From contig CAZGWJ010000053.1 in the NCBI GenBank assembly GCA_964529445.1, positions 1 through 18,107 on the forward strand: a stretch of 18,107 nucleotides of DNA. The letters run 5' to 3'. Position numbers and translations under genes: made by a program. Below are positions 7,274 through 15,202 of this stretch, piece after piece. A model generated the notes under the pieces. The model saw only the letters and a program-made list of their open reading frames with translations. It searched no databases and was not told the origin of the DNA. The stretch is from CAZGWJ01 sp964529445 (lineage in GTDB: Bacteria; Oederibacteriota; Muellerivitia; Muellerivitales; Muellerivitaceae). Position 1 is the first letter of the stretch, and every line of letters begins with the position of its first letter.

Positions 7274-7960
7274 ATGGATGAAATGAGGCGCCTGGAGGCC
7301 TTGATGGCCCGGTTGAGGGCGAAAAAGGGCTGTCCCTGGGACCGCCGCCAGACCCACAAGAGTCTCAAGCCCTACCTGTTGGAGGAAGCCCACGAGGTCC
7401 TGGAGGCCATCGACTCCCGGAATCCGGCCCACTTGAAGGAGGAACTCGGGGACCTGCTCCTGCAGGTGGTCTTCCACGCCCAACTCGCCCGGGAAAAGGG
7501 ATCCTTCGACCTCTCGGACGTCGCCGCCGCCATCTCCGAAAAGCTGGAACGGCGCCACCCCCACGTCTTCGGGAAGGCGCGCATCCGCACCGTCGGACAG
7601 TTGAAGCGCAAGTGGGAGGAGTTGAAACGGGTCGAGAAGCCCCATCGCAAATCCCCCTTCGACGGCCTGCCGAGTTCCCTTCCCTCCCTGCTCCGCGCCC
7701 AAAGGGTCCACGAAAAGATCACGCGCAGGGAGCGCCCCTATGCCGACGGGCACCTGGAAAAGGATCTGGATCGCGCTTGGCGGGGATACCGGAAGGCGCG
7801 AAAGGCGGGTCGCAAGGCCGCGCTGGAGAAGGCGGCCGGCTCCCTCCTCCTGGCCCTGGCGCGGCTTTCCCAATCGGACGGGATCCATACCGAGATGGCC
7901 TTGCGTCGGGCGCTTTTCACACTCGAGAATGAGTTCAGGATGCGCGAACGACGGTCCTGA
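7274..7960 (+). CDS. mazG: Nucleoside triphosphate pyrophosphohydrolase MazG, with degenerate second domain
   Basis: A 228-residue protein; E. coli MazG has 263. The N-terminal MazG domain is typical: GCPWD (19-23), QTHKSL, then the metal-binding pattern EExxE (E37, E38, E41) and EExxD (E56, E57, D60), FHAQ, and EKLERRHPHVFG (89-100). These enzymes hydrolyse NTPs to NMP and pyrophosphate and are linked to nucleotide-pool cleaning and control of (p)ppGpp stress signalling. The second MazG repeat is recognisable by LPSLLRAQRVHEK and by TEMALRRAL near the end. However, the expected EExxE and EExxD positions read DLDRAW and KAAGSL, so its metal site looks lost. The start is taken as the ATG at 7274; ATG 7283 (MRRLEAL) is an alternative. 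The ribosome site is poor (a G-rich stretch). The next gene begins 96 bases downstream on the same strand. Confidence 0.92.
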   Translation: MDEMRRLEALMARLRAKKGCPWDRRQTHKSLKPYLLEEAHEVLEAIDSRNPAHLKEELGDLLLQVVFHAQLAREKGSFDLSDVAAAISEKLERRHPHVFGKARIRTVGQLKRKWEELKRVEKPHRKSPFDGLPSSLPSLLRAQRVHEKITRRERPYADGHLEKDLDRAWRGYRKARKAGRKAALEKAAGSLLLALARLSQSDGIHTEMALRRALFTLENEFRMRERRS

Positions 7961-8056
7961 TCCCCTCCACCGGTTCTTCAGGATCGCCGCCCTCCATCGC
8001 CGGCCCCGGCACCGTGCTATGATGGCCGTTCCTGCATGCCCCCGAATGGAGAAGCC

Positions 8057-9193
8057 ATGAACAACGGCATGAAGTGGCTCCTTGCCCTCAGTCTGGCGCT
8101 CAACGTCCTTGCGTTGGTTTTGATCTCCTATCTTTTCGGTGTCCTGCGGGGTTCACGCGAACTCCCCGCCCCATCGCCCATCGCCTCCGGGATCCCCACA
8201 CCTCAACCTCCGGGCATGCCGAGAGCGGAAGCGGGGATCGACGCGCCCTCCGATGACGAGGCCTGGGACCCCTCGGAGGAGGAACGCCCCGCCCCTTCCC
8301 GCAAAGCGGGTCAAAGCGGCCGGGCCATCACTCCCGGGCGCCCGGGTGACGACTGGCAATGCGTCACGGCCTCCGCGCCTTTCGGCTCCCGGCGCGAGAT
8401 CGCGGCCGTCATCTTCAAGGACAGGTTCTGGGTGATCGGCGGGGTCGACCGGGACGATGTCTGGAGTTCGCCGGACGGCCGCCAATGGACCTGCACGACC
8501 GAGCATGCCGGTTTTCGCGGCGGCTGGGGGCATGATGCCGCCGTCTTCGGCGATCGCATCTGGGTGATCGGCGGCGGGGGTCGATCGGACATCTGGAACT
8601 CGAAGGACGGCATCCAATGGGAGCGAGTCCGGCAGGAATCGCCCTTCGGAGGCCGGACGGACCACACCCTCACGGCCTTCAAGGACCGTCTCTGGCTCAT
8701 CGGAGGTTTCCACAAGGGCTCACCGACCAACGACGTCTGGTATTCGAAGAACGGACGCGACTGGAAGTGCGCGGTTTCGGCAGCGCCGTTCCCGGCCCGA
8801 CGGGGGCACGTGTGCGTCGTTCATGATGGTCGGCTTTGGATCCATGGCGGGGAGAGTTCCGAGACCGACCGCCATCTCAGCGACGTCTGGCACTCCGAGG
8901 ACGGAAAACGATGGGTCCGGGATACGGAGAATACGCCCTTCAACGCGAGGTACATGCACGGCGCGGTCTCCCACGAGGACGGCTGGTGGATCATCGGCGG
9001 CGACGAGGGCGACTTCGTCTGGGAGAACGACTCCTGGTTCACCCGAAACGGGAAGGACTGGGAGAAGATCAATCCTGATTGCGCCTTCAAGGGCCGGGTG
9101 GCCTACCGGGTGTTGTCCTTCCAGAACCGGCTCTGGCTTATCGCCGGCGACCATGCCGACGTCTGGTGTTCCCCGCCGCTCGCGGACAAATAG
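8057..9193 (+). CDS. Membrane-anchored kelch-like six-repeat beta-propeller protein
   Basis: A 378-residue protein. One N-terminal membrane segment (about 6-30) acts as an uncleaved signal anchor, followed by a Pro/Ser/acid-rich linker (31-98). Six tandem repeats of about 44-50 residues then begin with W at 100. Each follows the pattern W-x(6-8)-[AG]F-x-x-R...-D-R-[LIF]-W-x-I-x-G-[GD]...D-[VI]-W-x-S-x-[DN]-G; SPDG, SKDG, SKNG, SEDG and TRNG mark successive blades. Six repeats predict a six-bladed propeller facing the periplasm. It resembles kelch proteins (paired GG then W) but the DVWxSxDGxxW turn is distinctive. The start is ATG 8057 with GGAGAAG just upstream; an in-frame ATG at 8036 lacks a ribosome site. 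A TATGAT at 8018-8023 may be a -10, but no -35 fits. There is no catalytic motif; binding or scaffolding is inferred. Confidence 0.8.
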   Translation: MNNGMKWLLALSLALNVLALVLISYLFGVLRGSRELPAPSPIASGIPTPQPPGMPRAEAGIDAPSDDEAWDPSEEERPAPSRKAGQSGRAITPGRPGDDWQCVTASAPFGSRREIAAVIFKDRFWVIGGVDRDDVWSSPDGRQWTCTTEHAGFRGGWGHDAAVFGDRIWVIGGGGRSDIWNSKDGIQWERVRQESPFGGRTDHTLTAFKDRLWLIGGFHKGSPTNDVWYSKNGRDWKCAVSAAPFPARRGHVCVVHDGRLWIHGGESSETDRHLSDVWHSEDGKRWVRDTENTPFNARYMHGAVSHEDGWWIIGGDEGDFVWENDSWFTRNGKDWEKINPDCAFKGRVAYRVLSFQNRLWLIAGDHADVWCSPPLADK

Positions 9194-9222
9194 ACCGTTC
9201 GACTCCGCGCCCCACCCGCCGA

Positions 9223-9242
9223 CCGGAGGAATGCGCCTCCGG
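9223..9242. terminator. Hairpin between convergent genes, possible bidirectional terminator
   Basis: A 7-bp stem (CCGGAGG / CCTCCGG) with a six-base loop sits in the 79-base gap between the convergent propeller and phosphatase genes. Position suits a shared terminator, but there is no T-run on either strand, so intrinsic termination is uncertain. Confidence 0.35.
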
Positions 9243-9272
9243 CCCCAGGCCCCTCGACCGGCGGCAGGCAGT

Positions 9273-9941
9273 TCAGGACTGCCGGGACTGGTACAGTTTC
9301 CTCTCCGGCAGGGACAGGGCCGTCAGGTGCCCCCCGTAAACGCAACCCGTATCCAGGTTGATGCGGTCCCTGGAGAGGTCCACCTCCTTCACGGGCGTAT
9401 GGCCGTGAACGACGAGCTTCGGGGTCGGGCGGGGATCATCCGCGAATTTGCGGCGGATCCACAACAGGTCGTCGGGAGACTGGCGGAAAAGCGGTTTGTC
9501 GAGGTTCACCCCGGCGTGACAGAAATACGCGAAGGGCGTATCTCGGAAGAACGCCGTGGAGCGGAAAAACTCCACGTGGGGGGCCGGGATGGCCGTCTTC
9601 AGGAGGTCCGTCTCCTGCTTCCCCCTCAGTTCGTCCATGTCCCGCGGATCGGCATAGGTCTTCAGGGTCTCGGAGCCGCCGTTGATGAGCCAGTTCGACG
9701 AAGCGGCCGGATCGTCGGTTTCCAGCCAGTCGAGGACCAGCTGTTCGTGGTTGCCCCGGAGGAAATGCCATTGGGGCGTGCGCTCGGACAGCAGGAACTC
9801 CACCACCCCACGGCTTTCCGGTCCGCGGTCGATGTAATCCCCCAGAAAGACGATCTCGTCCCCCTTCCGGAGCGGCAGTTTCCCCAGGAGGGCCTTCAGG
9901 GCCTTCAGGCACCCGTGGATGTCACCGATCGCATACAACAT
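9273..9941 (-). CDS. PPP-family metallophosphatase (serine/threonine protein phosphatase-like)
   Basis: A 222-residue protein with the full PPP metallophosphatase motif set in order: GDIHG (6-10), GDYIDRG (34-40), GNHE (63-66), HAG (142-144), HGHTP (179-183) and DTGCVYGG (197-204). These supply the two-metal site and catalytic histidine. Length and motifs match bacterial PrpA/PrpB-type phosphatases and lambda phosphatase (about 220 residues). Likely substrates are phosphoproteins, but diadenosine tetraphosphate hydrolase (ApaH) shares the fold and cannot be excluded by sequence alone. It is soluble, with no signal peptide. The start is ATG 9941, preceded by GAGG six bases upstream and placing GDIHG at residue 6 as is usual. 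It is separated from the MFS gene upstream by 111 bases filled with short repeats, so whether it shares that operon's transcript is unclear. Confidence 0.9.
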   Translation of the reverse strand: MLYAIGDIHGCLKALKALLGKLPLRKGDEIVFLGDYIDRGPESRGVVEFLLSERTPQWHFLRGNHEQLVLDWLETDDPAASSNWLINGGSETLKTYADPRDMDELRGKQETDLLKTAIPAPHVEFFRSTAFFRDTPFAYFCHAGVNLDKPLFRQSPDDLLWIRRKFADDPRPTPKLVVHGHTPVKEVDLSRDRINLDTGCVYGGHLTALSLPERKLYQSRQS

Positions 9942-9951
9942 CAGAACCTCT

Positions 9952-9990
9952 TTCACCGCCAAGAACGCGATGGGCCCTGCGGGCCCACGC
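9952..9990. repeat. Palindrome embedded in a CGCCAAG-type intergenic repeat
   Basis: The string TTCACCGCCAAGAACGCGA (9952-9970) is followed by a perfect hairpin TGGGCCC-TGC-GGGCCCA (9971-9987) and then ACGCCAAGG. With the flanking GCG/CGC and one bulged A, the stem extends to 10 bp. Similar CGCGAAG-type strings recur near 15196-15247 and, inverted, near 17982-18020. It lies in the leader of the phosphatase gene, between it and the MFS gene. Confidence 0.6.
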
Positions 9991-10010
9991 CAAGGATGCA
10001 TAGCCTTCTT

Positions 10011-10045
10011 CCGTCACCTTCTAACTTCTACCTACTACCTTCCAC
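10011..10045 (+). repeat. Degenerate heptamer tandem repeat, consensus CTTCTAC
   Basis: Five consecutive 7-base units read CCGTCAC, CTTCTAA, CTTCTAC, CTACTAC and CTTCCAC. The tract is entirely in the gap after the MFS gene stop (10053) and has strong strand asymmetry: it is pyrimidine-rich on plus. Because it lies outside genes, the 7-base period does not disturb a reading frame. It resembles the short tandem heptamer repeats known from cyanobacterial and other intergenic regions. Confidence 0.6.
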
Positions 10046-10052
10046 CTGCTGT

Positions 10053-11345
10053 TCAGGCCGTTTCCTCTTCCAGATCCAGGGGCCTCTTCGCGGGCCTCAA
10101 ACGGCCCTTCATCGTCCGGGTGAAGATGTACCAGACCGCCACATGGCCGACCCCCAGGAAGAGCAGTCCGCCCTTCAACCCCGCGTCACCGAAATGTTCC
10201 CACCCCGCGAAGAACAAAAGCAAGCCCGTGATGCGTCCCAGGTTGAGGGGGATCTCCCGCACCGTGAGGTTCTCCATCTCCCTTCCCCGACCCCTCGAGG
10301 CCCTCTCCATGAACTCGAAGGAATAGGCGCTGAAGGGCACCAGAAACCAGGTGACCGCGACCATGTACACCACCGTGAAGGCCAGGAGGGTGGCCGGCGT
10401 GACGCCCAGGAGGAGGATCAGGACGCTCGCGAAATCGAGGAACGCCGCCCCCATGAGGCTTTTGGACCGCGTGGCCACCCCGGCTTTCCGGTTCACCCAC
10501 CAGGCCGTGGCCACCGCCACCAGGTAGCTGAGGGTCCCGTAGGAACCCACGCTCATCTCGCTTCCGGTGGCTCGATACACCAGCACCCCGATGAGGAACC
10601 AAAAGACGCCGTTGCGAAGCCCCCAGAAGAAGTACGCCGCCAGGAGGGGCCGCAGGGGACGTTCCAAGTGCTCTCCCAGGGCCTCCCAGAAGCGGAAACG
10701 CTCCCGGGAGGGCTTGAAGCGGAATTGAGCGGCCTTCACGATGAGGAGGACATAGATGCCGAGCGTCAAGGCGAAGAGGACGTAGTAGCCCAGGTTGTGA
10801 ACCGGAAACTTCCCGAAGGCCGTGATGATGACGGCGGACACGAGGGGAGCGAAGACCCTCAAGATGGCGGACCAGAGCGTGTGGAGCGAGAAGAAACGGT
10901 CGCGGTGGGCCGCGCCGGCCGCCATGAAGGTCATGGCATGCTGGCCCAGGAAATAGAACCCGATCCCCAATCCCGAGAGCACCCCCAGGGTCCCGGCATG
11001 GCGCGGAGTGTCGCGACCCAGGAGCAGGACGCCCAGGAAAAGGAGCGCGTGGAAGAGGAGGCCCAGCTGGAAGGGCCAAAGGGGGCTTTTCTTCTTGGAA
11101 AGCCAACCACCGATGGCGAAGGCCGGTGTGATGACGAGGAAGCTCGCGATGTTGTAGAGACCCACCGCCTTCAGGTCCAGGTGGTCCTTGAAGAGGAAGA
11201 CATTGAGGAAGGTGGTCGAGAGCGCGAAGGTGAAGAGATAGAGGGCCGTGAGGGCGGCCAGCTTACGGGCGCTTTCCGGCAATGCGGGCTTGAGACCCAG
11301 GAGCCGGCGCACCCAGGGACGGCTGGAAAAACCCCGGTTCTTCAA
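10053..11345 (-). CDS. Major facilitator superfamily transporter
   Basis: A 430-residue membrane protein with about 11-12 hydrophobic segments in two halves, separated by a basic central loop (KAAQFRFKPSRERFRFWEAL). The N-terminal half begins ALTALYLFTFALSTTFLNVFLF, and there is a basic cytoplasmic loop (WLSKKKSP) between helices 2 and 3, as in MFS carriers. It resembles the YqgE-like MFS group, but the substrate cannot be told. The start is a TTG at 11345: GGGGAGG lies six bases upstream, and TTGA overlaps the capA-like stop by four bases, the same coupling used elsewhere in this operon. A longer frame reaching 11468 would bury the start inside the capA-like gene. The C-terminus is charged and cytoplasmic (RPLDLEEETA). 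Co-translation with a capA-like gene suggests an envelope-related substrate, which is inference. Confidence 0.85.
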   Translation of the reverse strand: MKNRGFSSRPWVRRLLGLKPALPESARKLAALTALYLFTFALSTTFLNVFLFKDHLDLKAVGLYNIASFLVITPAFAIGGWLSKKKSPLWPFQLGLLFHALLFLGVLLLGRDTPRHAGTLGVLSGLGIGFYFLGQHAMTFMAAGAAHRDRFFSLHTLWSAILRVFAPLVSAVIITAFGKFPVHNLGYYVLFALTLGIYVLLIVKAAQFRFKPSRERFRFWEALGEHLERPLRPLLAAYFFWGLRNGVFWFLIGVLVYRATGSEMSVGSYGTLSYLVAVATAWWVNRKAGVATRSKSLMGAAFLDFASVLILLLGVTPATLLAFTVVYMVAVTWFLVPFSAYSFEFMERASRGRGREMENLTVREIPLNLGRITGLLLFFAGWEHFGDAGLKGGLLFLGVGHVAVWYIFTRTMKGRLRPAKRPLDLEEETA

Positions 11346-12541
11346 CGTCCGCCTCCCCGCGGGGCGGCGAGTTTCGGCAACCGGGTCGGGAAGACATGGG
11401 CGGCCGTACTCGCCTTTTCCCCTTCCAGGAAGATCGGGAAGGTGCCCTGGATCTCGACCGGAGCCCACCAGACGCGCGGTTTCCAGCCCTTGTCGAAGAC
11501 CACCTTCAGGACCATGGATTCCTTCGCGCGGGGGCTTCGGAGGTCGAACAGGAAATTGCCGAGACTATAGACGATGAACCCCGCTCGATACCGTTCGAAC
11601 GGCTGGACCACGTGGGGATGGTGCCCCAGGACAAGATCGGCGCCCAGGTCCACCATCTCCCGGGCCAGGCGCCTCTGCTTGGGGGTGGGCACGCGGCGGT
11701 ATTCCTCCCCCCAATGCACCGACACCACCACCCGGTCCGCCGACTTCCGGGCCTCCCGGATGTCCCGTTTCAGGATGTCCGGCAGGGGCGGGATGGTTCC
11801 CGGGCTGTCCGAATCGGCCTTGAACGTGGCGGGCGAGACATCGGAATAGGCAAGGAAGGCGACCCGCACGCCCTTCACGTCCAGCACCACGGGTTTGTTG
11901 AGACCCTGGGCCTTCCACAGGCCCACCGATTCGATCCCGGCGTTTTTGAGGATCCGCACCGTGGACTCCAGTCCCTCCTTCCCGAAGTCGAGAACGTGGT
12001 TGTTGCCGAGGGAGACGATGTCGAACCCGGAAGCGGAAAGGGATTCCACCGACCCCGCCGGGGCCCCCAGGCGGATCTTGTCGTAGGCCTTCCAATCCGC
12101 GAAATCGCCTTCCTGCCCCAGGACACATTCGAGGTTCCCGAAGGTGATATCGGCCTGAGCGAGGGTTTCCCGCACGGCGGCAAGCGGATCCGGATCCTCC
12201 TTGCCCTGGCGCGCCGACTCGACCCGGCGGCCGAACATGAGGTCCCCCACGGCCAGGAGGGTCACCGCCCCGGCGGAGGGTGCGTTCGTGACGGCCCGGC
12301 TGGCGAGAAAGTAGACAGGTTGAGGATGAACGATGGCGGGAGCGGGCGGCACCTCCACCCGGTGACGACAGGCCTGGAACATGAAAAGCGCCGTGAAGAC
12401 CCCGACGATCACCAGGACCCACAGACTCCGGAGCAGAAGACCCAGTCCCCGAAACGGTCTTCCCGGAGGGGTGGGACGCCTGCCCGTCCGTCGTTTAAGG
12501 AATCCGTTGTCGCGCGGGGATGATCTCCGTCCTTCGGTCAT
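11342..12541 (-). CDS. CapA-family (PGA_cap) metallophosphatase-like protein, membrane-anchored
   Basis: A 399-residue protein. A basic N-terminus (KRRTGRR) and one membrane anchor (about 35-57) precede a PGA_cap domain from about residue 92. Motifs are AVGDLMFGRR (97-106), GNLECVL (135-141), SLGNNHVLDFG (177-187), then VSVHWGEEY, GADLVLGHHPHVVQ and YSLGNFLFD. These are the metal-binding and active-site positions of the calcineurin-like CapA/PgsA-capsule family (PF09587). Members take part in poly-gamma-glutamate capsule synthesis in Bacillus, but most Gram-negative homologues have no known role. No capB/capC ligase genes are visible here, so capsule synthesis should not be assumed. The ATG overlaps the AsmA-like stop (ATGA), and its own TGA overlaps the TTG of the MFS gene, making a three-gene coupled unit. 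Confidence 0.9.
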   Translation of the reverse strand: MTEGRRSSPRDNGFLKRRTGRRPTPPGRPFRGLGLLLRSLWVLVIVGVFTALFMFQACRHRVEVPPAPAIVHPQPVYFLASRAVTNAPSAGAVTLLAVGDLMFGRRVESARQGKEDPDPLAAVRETLAQADITFGNLECVLGQEGDFADWKAYDKIRLGAPAGSVESLSASGFDIVSLGNNHVLDFGKEGLESTVRILKNAGIESVGLWKAQGLNKPVVLDVKGVRVAFLAYSDVSPATFKADSDSPGTIPPLPDILKRDIREARKSADRVVVSVHWGEEYRRVPTPKQRRLAREMVDLGADLVLGHHPHVVQPFERYRAGFIVYSLGNFLFDLRSPRAKESMVLKVVFDKGWKPRVWWAPVEIQGTFPIFLEGEKASTAAHVFPTRLPKLAAPRGGGR

Positions 12542-15120
12542 TTTCCGAAGATGCCCTTGAGCTTGTCCCCGATCTTCTCCTGGACGCCCTCGACGGCCTT
12601 CTGTTTCACGGCCTTGGCCTCGTTGTTGACGATGTTCTTCATGAGACGGGAGAGGTCCAGCGCCCCGGGGCCGGGCGCCTTGTTGACCGGGCCCGTGAGC
12701 TTGAAGTCGACCGGCACGAAGCCCTGGGCGTCGGCGGCCTTGTCGAGATTCACCCGGCTCTTCACGTTGTCGGGGAGGGATCCGAAGAAGGCGTCGGAAT
12801 CCAGGTATTCCTTCCGGATGTCGTTCAGCACCTTCATTTCGGGCGCGTACATCCCGTCGAAGCCGATGACGCCGTCCACGGCCATCTTGCCCGTGGAGCC
12901 GGCGCTATTGGCCTTGAGGGTCACCTTCTCGGAGGCCACGGAAACCGTGCCGTCCAGGCGGTCCATCTTCACCTCCTCCTTCTTGTCCTTGAGGTTCTTG
13001 AACAGGCCTCCCATGAGGGCCAGGGCCTTGATGCGGACTCCCACCAGGGAGAAGGTGCCGTTACCCTTCAGGTTCTTCGGGGCGGACGCCGAGTCGAATC
13101 CCCGACCCGTCCCGGAGAAATCGAAATTCATGGATCCCGCGATCTTGTCCTTGTACTGTTCGGGGTTCTTCGTCACGAACGAATCCACCGCCTGCCCGAT
13201 GGCGGCTTCCGCCTTCACGCCCGCCATCTTGAGGTTGAAGGAGTAGGGCGGCACGGCCTGGGCGAGGTCCATCTGGAAGGACCCGGAGGAGGCCCCGTCG
13301 AAGCCTTTCACGGAGGCCGTGCTCTTGAACACCTTCTTCGAGAGCGTCGTCTTGACGGCGGCATCGGTGAACCGGATCTTCTTGAGGTAGAAGCTCTTGA
13401 AGGACATCCCGCCGTCGAGTCGAAGGCCCGCGGAGATGGGGACCGGCTTCGGGGCCGGAGCGGCGGCCTTCTTCCCCTCGCCCTTCGGGGCCGGCGCCTG
13501 CTCCTTCTTCTTGGGGGGGCCGGCGAGGGCCAGGAGGTTCTCGAGGTTCACGTCGTTGGAATCCAGCCGGTACGTGATGAGGGCGTTCAACTTCGACGGA
13601 TCATAGAGCTGGGCCACGTTGAATTCGCTCATCCTGAACGAGAAGCCGGTGGGCGAGTCGAGCAGGCGGAACTTCATGGCCGGGACCTCGATGAGATTCT
13701 CCTTCAGGACCAGTTTCCCCGAGAGACCCTCGAGAATCTTGCCCATCTTGTTGCCCGCGTTCACGCCTTCCAGCGACACCAACCCGTCGAGTTTCGTGGA
13801 CTTGGCGTCCAGGGGTTTGCCCGAGTACTTCACGTTCACATTGAGGGAACCCGACAGGTTCAGGTCCTTGGCCATGGGCAGGAGGGCCGCCAGGTCCTTC
13901 AAGGCCAGCGGTTTCGGGGTCGTGAGGGAAAGTGCGTAGGCCGGGTTGCCCTTGAGGGTCGGGTGGGGCGGCATGCCCGTGTAGGCCGCACTGCCCTTGA
14001 CAAGCCATTCCCCGAGGGCCACCTCGAGAAGCGGCAGTTTGAGGTAATCCGTTCCCGAGACCACGTCGGCCTTCACGACCGCCTTCAGGCCGGACGGTTT
14101 CAGGAAGGCGTCGCCGAACCTCACGTCCGCGGCCGTGGCGTCCGTGACGGAGTTCACCTTGAACCCGTCCTTCAGGTTGCCCGCCACGCCGAAATCCTCC
14201 GACACCAGGCCCGACATCCTGAGCTCCTTCGGCAGGGGCGGGGCATCCTTCGGCAGGAGGGCCGGGAGCTTCGACAGGTCCACCTTCACGGAGCCCTTCA
14301 TATCCGGCGCGAAGTTCTCGATCACGTCCTTCGCCGAGCCGGACAGCTGGAAATCGATGCCGCTGAAGGACCCCTTGACCGCCAGATCCTTCACGGAACC
14401 CTTCTTCAGGAACAGCTTGTAGGAACCGGAGGCCGAGACCTCGTACGTGGCGCCCGCCGCCTTGATGGGCGTCTGCACGTCGAACGTGGTCTTGGATCCC
14501 GTGAGGGAGATGTTCTTCACCCGCAGGGTGAGGGAAGGCAGTTCGGTCGTCTGGGCGGGTTTGTAGAGGTGGTCGATATAGGTCAGGCGCCCCTTCTGGA
14601 TGCTGACCGTGTCCACCCGGACCAGCAGGGGCAAATCGGCGGCCCCGCCCTTCGGGGCCGCGCCCTTCTTCGCGGCGGGAGCGGGTTTCGCCGGGGTCAC
14701 CAGGTCGCTGAAGTTGAATTCCTCCAGCCCGCGCCTCTCGACGAGGATGCGGGGCTCGATCAGCAGGATCTCCCCCAGGCGGAGCTCGAACCACAGGAGC
14801 GGGAAAAGCTGGTACGAGATGGCGATGCGCTTGGCCGCGACCATGTCGCCCGGTTTCCAACCCGGTCCCTTGCGGTTGCCGATCGAAAGGTCCGCGATCT
14901 CGAAGCCCTTGAAGAAGCTGAATTTCACGTCGCCCACGGTGACCTTCCGCCCCAACTGCTCGGAGAGGGTCTCCTGGGCCATGGATTTCATTTTCTCGGG
15001 CGGCATCTTCTTCTTCACCAGGATCACCGCCGAGACGGCCATGACGGCCATCAGGAATGCCGCGACGCCGCCGGCGATGAGCGCGATCTTGAGCCAGTTC
15101 TTTTTCTTTTTGTCGGCCAT
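12538..15120 (-). CDS. AsmA-family envelope protein
   Basis: An 860-residue protein. A basic start (MADKKKKNWLK) and one membrane helix (about 11-36) are followed by the AsmA N-terminal pattern: LSEQLGRKVTVGDVKFSFFKGFEIADLSIGN (about 52-82) and later EILLIEPRILVER. The remainder is a long beta-rich periplasmic region of repeating strands. Two lysine/alanine/proline linkers interrupt it, at about 142-162 and 533-562. The C-terminus is helical (about 815-860, KNIVNNEAKAVKQKAVEGVQEKI). AsmA-like proteins (PF05170) are related to bridge-like lipid carriers that move phospholipid between inner and outer membranes; that role is inferred here. The ribosome site is modest (AGGTGG). A TAAAAT at 15162-15167 (reverse) could be a -10, but no -35 fits. 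It heads the operon with capA-like and MFS genes. Confidence 0.88.
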   Translation of the reverse strand: MADKKKKNWLKIALIAGGVAAFLMAVMAVSAVILVKKKMPPEKMKSMAQETLSEQLGRKVTVGDVKFSFFKGFEIADLSIGNRKGPGWKPGDMVAAKRIAISYQLFPLLWFELRLGEILLIEPRILVERRGLEEFNFSDLVTPAKPAPAAKKGAAPKGGAADLPLLVRVDTVSIQKGRLTYIDHLYKPAQTTELPSLTLRVKNISLTGSKTTFDVQTPIKAAGATYEVSASGSYKLFLKKGSVKDLAVKGSFSGIDFQLSGSAKDVIENFAPDMKGSVKVDLSKLPALLPKDAPPLPKELRMSGLVSEDFGVAGNLKDGFKVNSVTDATAADVRFGDAFLKPSGLKAVVKADVVSGTDYLKLPLLEVALGEWLVKGSAAYTGMPPHPTLKGNPAYALSLTTPKPLALKDLAALLPMAKDLNLSGSLNVNVKYSGKPLDAKSTKLDGLVSLEGVNAGNKMGKILEGLSGKLVLKENLIEVPAMKFRLLDSPTGFSFRMSEFNVAQLYDPSKLNALITYRLDSNDVNLENLLALAGPPKKKEQAPAPKGEGKKAAAPAPKPVPISAGLRLDGGMSFKSFYLKKIRFTDAAVKTTLSKKVFKSTASVKGFDGASSGSFQMDLAQAVPPYSFNLKMAGVKAEAAIGQAVDSFVTKNPEQYKDKIAGSMNFDFSGTGRGFDSASAPKNLKGNGTFSLVGVRIKALALMGGLFKNLKDKKEEVKMDRLDGTVSVASEKVTLKANSAGSTGKMAVDGVIGFDGMYAPEMKVLNDIRKEYLDSDAFFGSLPDNVKSRVNLDKAADAQGFVPVDFKLTGPVNKAPGPGALDLSRLMKNIVNNEAKAVKQKAVEGVQEKIGDKLKGIFGK

Positions 15121-15202
15121 GGTGTTCCACCTAGCAGGAAAGGGTTAGCGAACGAGAGGGTATTTTACACGCTCAAAGCATCAAATTCACAACCAACGCG
15201 AA

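Noticed and set aside
5470..7368. 632-codon minus-strand frame overlapping the Mrr-like gene in another frame
   Set aside because: Dominated by G, R and P with no motifs; the other frame carries clear domain signatures.
5412..7960. Restriction or toxin-antitoxin system formed by the Mrr-like gene and mazG
   Set aside because: The genes are divergent, there is no methyltransferase or mazEF pair, and both nuclease-like sites look inactive.
8823..11570. 915-codon open frame on plus running across the propeller, phosphatase and MFS genes
   Set aside because: It crosses a convergent gene junction and three recognised genes and passes through the heptamer repeat; its composition is low-complexity. 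A high-GC shadow.
11342..12541. Poly-gamma-glutamate capsule locus
   Set aside because: Only the CapA-like protein is present; no CapB/CapC ligase genes are in the window, so the classical system is not supported.
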